A stretch of 64,000 nucleotides of DNA, from contig CALUZB010000002.1 in NCBI GenBank assembly GCA_944325195.1, forward strand, positions 1 through 64,000, in the 5' to 3' direction. The translations under genes were made by a program, and so were the position numbers. Shown in pieces: positions 42,435 through 51,245 of the stretch (its first letter is position 1; every line of letters starts with the position of its first letter). Below the pieces are notes generated by a model. It searched no databases. It worked only from the letters and a program-made list of their open reading frames with translations, and had not been told where the DNA came from. The DNA comes from an uncultured Desulfovibrionaceae bacterium. GTDB lineage: Bacteria; Desulfobacterota; Desulfovibrionia; Desulfovibrionales; Desulfovibrionaceae.

Positions 42435-43397
42435 TCAGGAGTGATCATGCTCATCGCCCTTGGGGTGGGCTTTATCGTAAACTTCCAGCAGTTTCGCCAG
42501 ATTAAGATGCGTGTAGCGCTGGGTTGTGGATATGCGCGCGTGCCCCAGCAATTCCTGCACGCTGCGCATATCGGCTCCGCCCTGCAGCAGGTGAGTTGCA
42601 AACGAGTGACGCAGCGAGTGCACCGAAACCAGGGGCAGACCGGCTGTGGCGCAGTATTCCTGAATAATCCGGTTGGCTTGGCGTCGGTTAAGCCGGCCGC
42701 CCCGGTTGCCCACGAATAAGGCCGGTTCCGCCGGGGCGGCAATCCGGCCGCGCTGCTCAAGCCAGTTGCGCAAAGCTGTGCGGGAGGTGTCGCTTAAGGG
42801 CACAAGGCGTTCTTTGGAGCCTTTACCCATTACCACAAGCGAGCCGGACTCGGGGGTAACGTCTTTGGCGTTCAGGCTCAGGGCTTCGGAGATGCGCAGG
42901 CCGGAGCCGTAAAGCAACTCGAGCAGGGCCAGATCGCGGGCTTTGCCGGCCCGCTCGAGCTCATCGGCGTCCCCCGGGATAGACTCCCCGCTCAGCAGAG
43001 CAAAGGTCTGGTCCACGTTCAAGGCCTGAGGCTGCCGTTTGTCCTGTTTGGGATTTTTAATACCGGCGCATGGCGACGCGCTGATTATGCCCCGGTGCAG
43101 CAGATAATTGAAATAGGAGCGCAGGGTGGACAGTTTGCGGGCCACAGAGCTTTTACCGGTGTTCAGGCGGTGCAGATGCACCAGAAAGCCCTGAATGTCG
43201 GTTTTTTTCAACTCCTGGGGGCGGTCCGGTTCCAGGCCACGCCCGGTGAGGTATTGTTCAAGCTGTTCCAGATCGCGGGTATAAGCCGCGACAGTGGCGG
43301 CGGAGTAAGCTTTCTCCACTTCCAGAAACCGGATGAAGTCGGTGGCGAAAGGAGAGTGTGGGGTGCTTTGAGTTGTTTGAGCTGAAGCTTGAGCCAT
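42435..43397 (-). CDS. xerC: Tyrosine recombinase XerC
   Basis: The 320-residue site-specific recombinase resolves chromosome dimers at dif. Residues 18-105 form the SAM-like core-binding domain (FATDFIRFLEVEKAYSAATV). The catalytic residues are in GSGLRISEAL (arginine), KGSKERLVPL (lysine), HSLRHSFATHLL (histidine and arginine), LGHARISTTQRYTHL (histidine and tyrosine). The frame ends 85 bases from the rpsB promoter. XerC rather than XerD is a judgement from the HARISTTQ form. Confidence 0.9.
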   Translation of the reverse strand: MAQASAQTTQSTPHSPFATDFIRFLEVEKAYSAATVAAYTRDLEQLEQYLTGRGLEPDRPQELKKTDIQGFLVHLHRLNTGKSSVARKLSTLRSYFNYLLHRGIISASPCAGIKNPKQDKRQPQALNVDQTFALLSGESIPGDADELERAGKARDLALLELLYGSGLRISEALSLNAKDVTPESGSLVVMGKGSKERLVPLSDTSRTALRNWLEQRGRIAAPAEPALFVGNRGGRLNRRQANRIIQEYCATAGLPLVSVHSLRHSFATHLLQGGADMRSVQELLGHARISTTQRYTHLNLAKLLEVYDKAHPKGDEHDHS

Positions 43398-43608
43398 ATG
43401 TTGCGATGTTGGGGCTGGTTTAATTTACGTCCTGAAAGCAGAGCCGCTACGCATACACAGGCCGTTTTTTTGCGGTGCTCCTGCAAGCATTGCAGCTTTG
43501 GCGGCGCAGCAGCCGGGTATCCGGATTTGCAGACCCGCGTCGCTCCCGCCCTCTCTGACCGCACGCCGGAAACACAACAGCCTTGCGGATGCGGCGTTTG
43601 CGCGAAAG
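43398..43608. other. Spacer between xerC and the HDOD gene
   Basis: About 210 bases with short overlapping frames and no ribosome sites. I see nothing that I can call. Confidence 0.35.
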
Positions 43609-44454
43609 CTAAAGGAAGTAGCCGGATACCTCTGAAAACTTCTCACCCACCCTATCCAGAATAGTTATCAGGTTTTTCTTGTTGATGCCCAGCACTTTAA
43701 AGGTTTGCGGGCAAACTTCCGGCGCCTGGTTGTCCCCGCCGGAACCCTGCTGGAACACTCTGGCCAGAAAGTCGCCCAACTGCACACAGGCCGCCTGCAG
43801 GGGATAGGTAGTAGCCTCGGGCGGGCAGTGGTGATAAGTTATTCCTTCAGCCAATACAGGCGGCAGCCGCCAGGCATTGGCCAGCCAGCCGTTGATTTTT
43901 TCGTGGCTGAAGCCCAGCACTTTTTCTTCCGCCTGACGCATGGTCAGGTCTTCATTTTTCACCAGGGTGCGGATTTCGTTTGCCGCTTCCGGGAGCTGGT
44001 CTTCAATCACTACCTTGCCGATATCGTGCAGCAGACCGGCCACAGCGAATTCCCCGGGATCCTTGAAATTCAGGGTACGGGCTATTTCGGCAGCAGCCAG
44101 GGAAACCGCCATGCTGTGATCCCAAAGTTTGTTCATTCCCGGCGGCAGATTTTCAAATATGCTGGTGGACAGCAGCAGGCCGTGCACCACGTTGAACCCC
44201 AATAACACCAGGGCGTGTTGCATGGAGGAGATCTTCCCCGGGAAATTGTATATGGGGGAATTGACCACCTTTAAAAGCTTGGAAGACAGCACCTGATCTT
44301 TAACGAGCAGATCAGCCACCTGTTCCGGGGAGATGTCGGGGTTATGAAGCAGCTGGTTCATTTCTTCCAGTACAGACGGCAGGGTCGGCAGGCTTTTTAC
44401 CTCAAGCAGCTCTCCATTATAGTTGGTAAGCAAATATTCAGAGGACTTGTCCAC
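43609..44454 (-). CDS. HDOD domain protein
   Basis: The 281-residue protein has an HDOD domain in residues 15-215: LPTLPSVLEEMNQLLHNPDI, LSSKLLKVVNSPIYNF, MQHALVLLGFNVVHGLLLS and FAVAGLLHDIGKVVIEDQLP with the HD pair. HDOD domains are signalling modules related to HD-GYP enzymes and are mostly without activity. The retained HD suggests it could bind metal. The downstream partner at 44459, encoded four bases upstream of its start, is often found next to such proteins. The output is not known. Confidence 0.82.
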   Translation of the reverse strand: MDKSSEYLLTNYNGELLEVKSLPTLPSVLEEMNQLLHNPDISPEQVADLLVKDQVLSSKLLKVVNSPIYNFPGKISSMQHALVLLGFNVVHGLLLSTSIFENLPPGMNKLWDHSMAVSLAAAEIARTLNFKDPGEFAVAGLLHDIGKVVIEDQLPEAANEIRTLVKNEDLTMRQAEEKVLGFSHEKINGWLANAWRLPPVLAEGITYHHCPPEATTYPLQAACVQLGDFLARVFQQGSGGDNQAPEVCPQTFKVLGINKKNLITILDRVGEKFSEVSGYFL

Positions 44455-44458
44455 TTAA

Positions 44459-44815
44459 TCAGACCTCTTCTTTATTCTTTTCCGCTTCCGCCGCATTTTG
44501 GGCTTCCGCCTCAGCCTGTTTGGCCTGGAAATAACTACGCATCAGATTCTGCAGGGCGCTCATGAACCTGTCGCCCTGCCAGTTCCTGAACATCGGGTCA
44601 AGCGCGTCCAGCAGACTGTTGTAGTCGCCGCCGGCTTCATCGGGAACCGGGTGGCCTTGGACGGTAATGGTTGGTATGCCGGAAAGCGTGAGCCGGTTGA
44701 GAATGGATTCGGTAAGCTCCGCGCCGGGTCCTACCAGCACCAAGCCATCGTCCCGTTGTACCGGAGTAGCCAAAATCATGCCCGGGCGGGCGCGTTTCAG
44801 GGGAATTTTCTGCAC
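44459..44815 (-). CDS. Small partner of HDOD protein, unknown function
   Basis: The 118-residue protein opens with IPLKRARPGMILATPVQRDD and GLVLVGPGAELTESILNRL, a pattern seen at the N-terminus of HD-GYP and HDOD signalling proteins. The C-terminal 40 residues are Ala/Glu-rich and helical. I place the start at the GTG at 44815, with AGGA upstream. It is cotranscribed with the HDOD gene, and a role in the same signalling unit is inferred. Confidence 0.62.
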   Translation of the reverse strand: MQKIPLKRARPGMILATPVQRDDGLVLVGPGAELTESILNRLTLSGIPTITVQGHPVPDEAGGDYNSLLDALDPMFRNWQGDRFMSALQNLMRSYFQAKQAEAEAQNAAEAEKNKEEV

Positions 44816-44979
44816 ATTAATCCTATTGTATCAAGCTTTGTTCCCAAATCGCGGCGTTTCAGCAGTACTGCCAGGCTGTGTCCGTTAAGCTCCGGGCCGA
44901 GGTGAGGGTTGAAGCCGGGATAACACCCGGCAGGACTTGCGGGCGGCGCGACGGGTTGTCCACAATTGAACGCATTCAT
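44797..44979 (-). CDS. Possible small protein upstream of the HDOD pair
   Basis: A 60-codon frame from the ATG at 44979, with GGTGG eight bases upstream, overlaps the next start by 19 bases. It has a basic tail (LAVLLKRRDLGTKLDTIGL) and three cysteines. It may be a leader that couples translation to the next gene or a chance frame; a second frame with AGGAG upstream also exists over the same bases. Weak call. Confidence 0.25.
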   Translation of the reverse strand: MNAFNCGQPVAPPASPAGCYPGFNPHLGPELNGHSLAVLLKRRDLGTKLDTIGLMCRKFP

Positions 44980-45144
44980 CAGAATGCCACCACATCTCTT
45001 ATATCTACTCCTTTTTGGTAGTTAAGGCAAATAATCATTTGTTTTAAGCAATCGTGCGTCGCTATCGCTTTTTCCGGTTTATCGGGCGCGAACGTACGGC
45101 TGGGGAGAGACCGCCGGCAGGAGTTGGTTTACAGGTTAAATCTG

Positions 45145-46608
45145 TCAGGTTAAAGCGTAGATCATGCCCGGATAGCGTTTAACCTTACCCAGAATTTCCA
45201 GCACTACCAGTTCGCCGCTCACCTTGGCGGCCGGAAGCTTCAGCAGGGCGCAGAGACTGTCCGCCTGAAGCGGTCCCTCTATATCCAGCAAATCGAGGAT
45301 GCGGGCGGAAACATCGTTATTGTATTCGCTTTGGGTGGGGTAGGTTTTTTCTCCGCTTGCGGCGGAAGCAGCGCGGGGGTGACGGTGGCCGGGTTTCTTG
45401 GGGGCGCCGACCTTGTTGGCGGGACGGTTGTCTGCAGATGCGGCGGAAGCGTTTTCCTCAGTAATGCCTGGTTGTTCCGGGGGCGGCAGGGCATTGGCCG
45501 GGGTTAAGGCCGGCGCGTCTGACGCGCTTGTGTCTGATGCCGTGGAAAGGTTTTCCCTGTCTGCATTCAGGGCAAGGTTTTGCATGACTTTTTCAAGCTT
45601 TGTGATATCTGTTCGGAACGCGGCGTAATCTTTCAGACGGGGCACGAGTTCCAGCAGCAGGTCATCCGGGTCGAGCACCGGGGTTGCCCCTCTGCGAATC
45701 AACTCGTGTGAGCCCTGGGCCTTGGACGCTGCAAATTTCCCGGGAATGGCGAACACTTCCCGTCCATACTCCAGGGCAAGGCGGGCGGTAATCAGACTGC
45801 CGCTGCGTCCGGCCGCCTCAACCACCAGCACGCCCAGTGCCAGACCGCTGATCAGGCGATTTCGGACGGGGAACTGATAAGGCTCCGGGGGCGTTCCCGG
45901 GGCGTATTCACTAAGCACCAGGCCCGACTCGCAAATATCGTCCTGCAGTTTTTTGTTCTCCCGGGGGTAATAAACGTCCAGGCCGCAGCCTAAAAAAGCA
46001 ATGGTGGAGCCGGGGCGGTGCAAAGCCGCTTTGTGCGCTTCACTGTCCACCCCTCTGGCCAGGCCGGAAATGACGGTTATGCCTGCTTTGGAAAGTTCGT
46101 GGCTGATGCGGAAACTGGCGGCAAGGCCCTCGGGCGAGGCTCTTCTTGCTCCCACCACGGCTACGCAGGGGGCGGTAAGCAACTCAATGTTGCCTTTGAA
46201 ATACAGAAACAGAGGCGGGTCGGGGATTTCCTTCAACAAAGCCGGATAGTAGGGGTTTGTCCACAACAGGATATTCAACCCCGACGTTTTTGCCCGGGCC
46301 CATTCGCCGCCTGCGTTATTTCGCCATTGCTCCGACTTGAAATTGTTGATTACAGACGGATAGAGATGCAGTCCTTTCCAGTTGTCGGGATTTTGAATGG
46401 CCTGATAGGCCGAACCGTATGCTTTAAGCAGAATTCCGGATTTGCGCAGACCCAGCCCCGGGGTGTGCTTCAAGGCCAGGGCGGCCCAGAACTCCCGTTT
46501 CTGCTCTTCCGCCAGAGAGTCGAATGCCGTTGCGGCGCATGGCGGAGTGGATTGGGCGGCATAACAGAGATCGTCGATTTCCTCATCAGGCGGCATGCTT
46601 ATCGTCAT
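45145..46608 (-). CDS. dprA: DNA processing protein DprA
   Basis: The 487-residue protein binds incoming single-stranded DNA and loads RecA in transformation. The Rossmann-type core is clear: VAVVGARRASPEGLAASFRI, VISGLARGVDSEAHKAAL, FLGCGLDVYYPRENKKLQ, FPVRNRLISGLALGVLVVEA and IPGKFAASKAQGSHELI. Residues 1-120 are the SAM-like N-terminal domain. A Ser/Ala/Pro-rich linker (about 350-425) separates a C-terminal winged-helix domain (SARILDLLDIEGPLQADSL). The ATG at 46608 has AAGGAATT upstream and is better than the longer frame to 46722. No other competence gene is visible nearby. Confidence 0.9.
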   Translation of the reverse strand: MTISMPPDEEIDDLCYAAQSTPPCAATAFDSLAEEQKREFWAALALKHTPGLGLRKSGILLKAYGSAYQAIQNPDNWKGLHLYPSVINNFKSEQWRNNAGGEWARAKTSGLNILLWTNPYYPALLKEIPDPPLFLYFKGNIELLTAPCVAVVGARRASPEGLAASFRISHELSKAGITVISGLARGVDSEAHKAALHRPGSTIAFLGCGLDVYYPRENKKLQDDICESGLVLSEYAPGTPPEPYQFPVRNRLISGLALGVLVVEAAGRSGSLITARLALEYGREVFAIPGKFAASKAQGSHELIRRGATPVLDPDDLLLELVPRLKDYAAFRTDITKLEKVMQNLALNADRENLSTASDTSASDAPALTPANALPPPEQPGITEENASAASADNRPANKVGAPKKPGHRHPRAASAASGEKTYPTQSEYNNDVSARILDLLDIEGPLQADSLCALLKLPAAKVSGELVVLEILGKVKRYPGMIYALT

Positions 46609-46768
46609 CTGAAATTCCTTAATATGGTTTGAGACTTCGGCAGTCAGGCCGAAACCCCACCCTGTGCCTTTCCGGCCGCAGCCGACCGGTGGAGCAGGTC
46701 TGTTGCGCGTTGATTTGCACAAAACCGGGTTTGCCGCCCCTTCAGTCAGGTGCGGGCGAGCCGGGGCA
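46609..46768. other. Spacer between dprA and the cpoB-like gene
   Basis: No gene, no strong terminator; GC-rich sequence with short inverted repeats. Confidence 0.3.
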
Positions 46769-47872
46769 TCAGGGTATTTTTGTCAGTTGCTGCTTGGCCA
46801 GATTAGCCGCCCGCGTGTTTGGGAATTCGTTTGTCAACTGTTCCAGATAGAATTTCGCGTTTTGAGAGTCGCCCATTTTCTGGTAGGACATACCGATTTT
46901 CAGCAGCGCGTCCGCCGCTTTCGCGGTTTTCGGGAAGCGGGTGGTCACATCGCGGAACGCCAGCACCGCTTCCTGGTAGTTCTGTTCACCATAATAGGTT
47001 TCGCCTTTCCAGTAAATGGCGTTAGGCATCAGGGTGCTGGAAGGGTATTTGCTCATGAATTTATCCAGGGCGGCGCGGCCTTCCGCGTTTCTGCCGCGTT
47101 CCACCAGGCGCAGGGCCGAGGCATATTCGCCTTTTTCACCTGCTGTCCGGCCGGGTTGGACGGAAGCGGAGCCGGACGGAGCGGCCTTTGGCCGGCTGGT
47201 TTGGGCGGCTGCAGTCGGCTTAAGTGGGGTGGGAGCGGCATTGGGGTTAATGACCCGCCCGCCCGGCGCTGCCGTCGGGGTGGGGACGGCCGGTTGAGCG
47301 GCGGCTTGTTCCGTGCGGAGTGGGGCAGCTTTCGCCGCTTCCGCGGGTGCAACGGCCGACTGGGCAGTTTGAGTGGGGAGGGGAGCGTTTACACCGCTTA
47401 CAGTTACGGATGATTGCCCGGCAGCGGGCGCCGGTGCGGGAGCTGTTCCCGGCAAAGGCGCCGGATATACCCGCATGCTCTGGGCGTTGGCCTGCAGGGC
47501 CGGTTGTGCCGCGGCGGGAGCAGCCCCGGCGGCGGTAGGCTCTATGCGTGCCAGGCCCGGATTCGTTTCCACAACCCCGCCCTGCAGCGGGTTGGCCGGT
47601 TTGGTTGTTGCGGGCATAGTTTCTTTGAGCATGTACTGGGGCGGGGGCGGAACTGCTATATCCGGATGCTTGGCTTCAACTTTGGAAAGGCGGCCGGCTT
47701 CCCAGGTATTCAGACTTTCCTGCTTGGCCTGGAAGTTATGCTGCTCGTCTTCCAGGGCCGCAATCCGGCGTTCAAGGCTGGTTAATTGGGCCGAGTTGCT
47801 TGAACACGCGGGAAGAACGATTAATGAAAGGCCCATTGCCGCCACAAGACCGGAGAGAAAAGTATACCGCAT
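46769..47872 (-). CDS. CpoB/YbgF-like TPR lipoprotein
   Basis: The 367-residue protein has a lipoprotein signal with Cys23 (a VLPAC lipobox). A short coiled coil (LTSLERRIAALEDEQHNFQ) follows, as in CpoB. From about 80 to 250 lies a long Ala/Pro/Thr linker. The C-terminal 110 residues are TPR repeats with the CpoB pattern: YASALRLVERGRNAEGRA, AIYWKGETYYGEQNYQEAV, and AFRDVTTRFPKTAKAADAL. CpoB normally ends the tol-pal operon and links the Tol system with cell-wall synthesis; no tol or pal genes lie here, and the linker is longer than usual. A palindromic repeat lies just upstream. Confidence 0.82.
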   Translation of the reverse strand: MRYTFLSGLVAAMGLSLIVLPACSSNSAQLTSLERRIAALEDEQHNFQAKQESLNTWEAGRLSKVEAKHPDIAVPPPPQYMLKETMPATTKPANPLQGGVVETNPGLARIEPTAAGAAPAAAQPALQANAQSMRVYPAPLPGTAPAPAPAAGQSSVTVSGVNAPLPTQTAQSAVAPAEAAKAAPLRTEQAAAQPAVPTPTAAPGGRVINPNAAPTPLKPTAAAQTSRPKAAPSGSASVQPGRTAGEKGEYASALRLVERGRNAEGRAALDKFMSKYPSSTLMPNAIYWKGETYYGEQNYQEAVLAFRDVTTRFPKTAKAADALLKIGMSYQKMGDSQNAKFYLEQLTNEFPNTRAANLAKQQLTKIP

Positions 47873-47892
47873 ACCGCACCTTTGGTTTCAGA

Positions 47893-47975
47893 TTAAAGCA
47901 TTTTACGATTGAAATGTTACGGATTTCAATCCTTGCGTCGCCGTTTCTTTCGCGAAAAAAGCGCAGTTTCTCCGC
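47893..47975 (-). repeat. Palindromic element, copy B, upstream of the cpoB-like gene
   Basis: GATTGAAAT (47907-47915) and ATTTCAATC (47923-47931) form a perfect nine-base inverted repeat. The flanks AAAGCATTTTAC and CCTTGCGTCGCC and a CTTTCGCGAAAAAAGCGCAG segment match those of copy A in kind. It lies about 35 to 100 bases upstream of the cpoB-like start on the same strand as in copies A and C. Confidence 0.6.
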
Positions 47976-48222
47976 TTAGTTATGGCGCCTCGTGTCTGCC
48001 TTTCGCAGTCGCCGGGCAAATCAACCCTTAAAGTTAATTTACTGATGTGTTGAATATACGCGGTTGCCGGGAAAAATCAACTTGCCCGGCGGGCACGTCT
48101 GAGTTCCGACGCGGGCGGCGGGGTTGCCGGCGGCAAAGCAACTGTAAATCCGCGGAAAACACCTTTTCCCGGCAACATTTTACCTGCATCTTAAGCGGGG
48201 ACTTGGTATTCCGGCTATCTGC
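47976..48222. other. Spacer downstream of polA
   Basis: GC-rich sequence with no gene; includes several short inverted repeats near 48050-48140. No clear terminator T run. Confidence 0.35.
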
Positions 48223-51200
48223 CTAGTGCGCGGCGTCCCAATTTGCGGCCATTCCCCATTCCACCAGCAACGGAACGGAAAGGGTGACGCCGTTTACGCT
48301 CACCCCGCTCATGATCCGGGCCAGACGTGCGCCTGCTTCCCGGGCCGCGGCCTCGGGCGTTTCAACCACCAGTTCGTCGTGCACCTGCAGAATCAGCCGC
48401 GCCCCCAGACTGTGCAGAATGCTGTCATTATTTACGGTGAGCATGGCGATTTTAATGATATCGGCGGCGCTGCCCTGAATCACGGTGTTCACGGCCTGAC
48501 GTTTGGCCTGTGACAGGGCTTGGGCGTTGGCGGAGCTGATGTCGGGGATAAACCGGCGGCGTCCGGCCATGGTGGTGACGAACCCGTCGGTGGTGGCTCG
48601 TTGAATGATTTGATCGTAATAGGTCTTCAGGGTGGACAGTTTCTCATAATAGCGGGTGATGAAATCCTTGGCCTCTTTCATGGATATTTTCAGCTCGCGG
48701 GCCAGTTTTTGCGCGCCCATGCCGTAAATGATCCCGAAATTAATGGTTTTGGCGTTGCGGCGTTCGTCCGGCGAGATGTCTTCCCGGGGTTTTTCAAACA
48801 GCAGGGCGGCCGTGGTGCTGTGAATGTCCTCACCGTTGCGGAAGGCCAGGAGCAGGGCCGGGTCTTGCGAGAGGTGGGCCAGCACCCGCAGTTCAATTTG
48901 TGAGTAATCGGCTGAAATCAGGACATTTCCGGGCGAGGCCACAAAACAGGAGCGCATCCGGCTGCCCAACTCGCCGCGAATGGGAATGTTCTGCAGATTG
49001 GGATTGCTGGACGACAGGCGCCCGGTGGCCGTGGCCAGTTGGTTGAACGAGGTGTGGACCCGCCCGTTGCGGTCAACCAGTTGCGGCAACGGCTCCAGGT
49101 AAGTGGAGCGCATTTTTTCCAGCTTGCGGAATTCCAGAATGGTGTCGATGATTTCGTGTTTGCCGGCCAGTTTTTCCAGGGCTTCCTGTGAGGTGGACAG
49201 TGCCCCGCTTTTGGTTTTGCCGGCCTTGGGCAGCCCCAGTTTATCAAACAGAAGGTGCTGCAACTGCTGAGATGAGCGGATATTGAAGCTTTCTCCGGCC
49301 TGAGTGTAGATCTTTGCCGTGAGTTGTTCCAGTTCAGCCTGCACTTCCTGCAGAAAAGCGGCAAAAGCGTCCAGATCGAGCCGGATACCGCGCTTCTGCA
49401 TGGCGGCCAGCACCGGGATCAGGGGTTGTTCCAGCTTTTGCAGGAGCGGGCGCAGACCGGCCTGCTCCAGCCGGGGGGCGAGCAGTTTCTTCATGCCCAG
49501 AGCCAGCAGAGCCGGGGAGCGCGGCGAAATTCCGACGTTATGGGCAAAGCGTCCGGCCAGATGCGGCCAGGCATAGTCGCGCTCTTCCGGGTTAAGCAGA
49601 TATGCGGCCAGGCCCAGGTCAAACCAGCGTTCAACCCGCTGCCAGGCGTCGTCGGACAGCAGCAGCGCCTTTACGTCGGGCGCAATTACACAGTCCGCCC
49701 GTTCCAAAGCGGTGAGCAGGGCTTGCGGCGGCTTGGGGGGGAAGTCGTTGTCGGATCCGGGGGCAATCGGCTCCCCGGTGGAAGCGGCGGGCGCGAGCGC
49801 CCCGGTGGGTCTGCTTAGGGCATAACTGTTCCCCTCAAACGCAATCTGCCATTTGCCCTGCTCATACACCACTGCAACCTCAGCGCCGCTTAAATCGGGA
49901 AGCGCGTCGGGTTGCAGCGGCAAGGGCGCGGGCGCGTCCAGACCGGCAAAGGGATCATCTGAAGCGTCGTTTGCTCCGAACAGGCTCATCTGTTCTGTTT
50001 GCGGCGGCCGGACGCCGGAAGCGGCGGAATGGCCGGGGACGGATGCCGGGTTGGGGGTGGCCGATGCGGCAGGGGGCACCGATGCGGCGGAAGCGGACGT
50101 GCCCGGGGTGAGCGGCTGCTCATTGCTTCCCGGATTTTCAGGGGAGCGGGGGCCGATATCGAAATCGTCCGGATTAAGGCCGGCCGGGGTAACTGTTTCC
50201 GGCGCAGTTCCAGTCTCAGCGGTGTGTTTGAGGGCGTTGGGCGGCACGGCATTGTTTGCGGCGTCGGTTGGGGCAGCGGGCGCGGCGGAACCGGATTGGC
50301 GCGCCGGACCTTTCCCGGTTCGGGCCTTGGCGGCCGGGGCAGCGGCAAAGCGGGCGGCAAGCTGTCTGGCCGGGCCCATTAACGAGAACAGTTCAAACTT
50401 TTCAAACAATTCGGCCAGGTGATTTAAATCCGGCCGGGCGGGCGTTAAATCGGTCAGGCTCAGCTCAGGGCAGCAGTTGGTGGAAAGGCGGGTCAGTTGT
50501 CGGTAGATGAACACCTGCTGCATGGAGTTGCGGAATTTCTCCTGCAGCTTAGGGGGCAGGCTGTCCAGACCGGCTTCAATGCTTTCCAGGTCCGGCATGT
50601 CCGCGAAGATTTTGGCCGCGGTTTTCGGCCCCACGCCGGGAACGCCGGGGATATTGTCGCTGGAGTCGCCGATTACGGCCTGGAAATCGGGCCATTGGGC
50701 CGGGGTGAGCCCGGTTTCCCGTTCAAAGTCTTCCAGAGTGGTAATCTTTTCATCTCTTGCGGCCGGGTCCCACAGCAGTACGTTGGGGGTCAGGCATTGC
50801 TTGAGGTCTTTATCCGCCCCCACAATCACCACCGGGCGCTCGTCCTGAAAGCGCCCGGCCAGGCTGGCAATGCAGTCGTCCGCCTCACAGTTTTCCGAGA
50901 CAATCAGGCGCAGGCCCAAAGCCATGACCAGTTCCCGGGCCGGTTCGATTTGACTGATCAGATCTTCCGGAGTGGCACTGCGCTGGGCCTTGTATGCGGG
51001 GAAGAGCTCGTGCCGGAAGTGGGGGCCTTTGCCGTCCATGATAAAGGCGAAATAGGCCGGTTCTTCCGACTTCAGAATTTTCATAAGCAGGCGGGTGAGG
51101 ATATACACCGCGCCGGTGGGTATGCCGTCGGAGTTCTGCATGTTGCCGCCGGCATAAAACGAGCGGAACAGAAAGGCAGTGCCGTCCATCAGATATACGG

Positions 51201-51237
51201 GGGCCTGGCTCAGGCCCAGGCGGGCTGCAAGCGACAT
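48223..51237 (-). CDS. polA: DNA polymerase I
   Basis: This 1004-residue enzyme has a 5' nuclease domain at about 10-300 (VYLMDGTAFLFRSFYAGG, EADDCIASLAGRF, GVPGVGPKTAAKIFADM). A Pro/Ala/Ser-rich linker covers about 305-445. A 3'-5' exonuclease-like domain at 450-620 lacks the usual FDTET acids: at that place the protein reads VAVVYEQGKWQIAFEG. The polymerase domain at 620-1004 has VLISADYSQIELRVLAHLSQ (motif A), RRNAKTINFGIIYGMG (motif B) and LQVHDELVVE (motif C). It therefore seems to lack proofreading. The ATG at 51237 has GAGG upstream. Long linkers and a dead exonuclease are known in some lineages. Confidence 0.93.
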   Translation of the reverse strand: MSLAARLGLSQAPVYLMDGTAFLFRSFYAGGNMQNSDGIPTGAVYILTRLLMKILKSEEPAYFAFIMDGKGPHFRHELFPAYKAQRSATPEDLISQIEPARELVMALGLRLIVSENCEADDCIASLAGRFQDERPVVIVGADKDLKQCLTPNVLLWDPAARDEKITTLEDFERETGLTPAQWPDFQAVIGDSSDNIPGVPGVGPKTAAKIFADMPDLESIEAGLDSLPPKLQEKFRNSMQQVFIYRQLTRLSTNCCPELSLTDLTPARPDLNHLAELFEKFELFSLMGPARQLAARFAAAPAAKARTGKGPARQSGSAAPAAPTDAANNAVPPNALKHTAETGTAPETVTPAGLNPDDFDIGPRSPENPGSNEQPLTPGTSASAASVPPAASATPNPASVPGHSAASGVRPPQTEQMSLFGANDASDDPFAGLDAPAPLPLQPDALPDLSGAEVAVVYEQGKWQIAFEGNSYALSRPTGALAPAASTGEPIAPGSDNDFPPKPPQALLTALERADCVIAPDVKALLLSDDAWQRVERWFDLGLAAYLLNPEERDYAWPHLAGRFAHNVGISPRSPALLALGMKKLLAPRLEQAGLRPLLQKLEQPLIPVLAAMQKRGIRLDLDAFAAFLQEVQAELEQLTAKIYTQAGESFNIRSSQQLQHLLFDKLGLPKAGKTKSGALSTSQEALEKLAGKHEIIDTILEFRKLEKMRSTYLEPLPQLVDRNGRVHTSFNQLATATGRLSSSNPNLQNIPIRGELGSRMRSCFVASPGNVLISADYSQIELRVLAHLSQDPALLLAFRNGEDIHSTTAALLFEKPREDISPDERRNAKTINFGIIYGMGAQKLARELKISMKEAKDFITRYYEKLSTLKTYYDQIIQRATTDGFVTTMAGRRRFIPDISSANAQALSQAKRQAVNTVIQGSAADIIKIAMLTVNNDSILHSLGARLILQVHDELVVETPEAAAREAGARLARIMSGVSVNGVTLSVPLLVEWGMAANWDAAH

Positions 51238-51245
51238 GGGGAACC

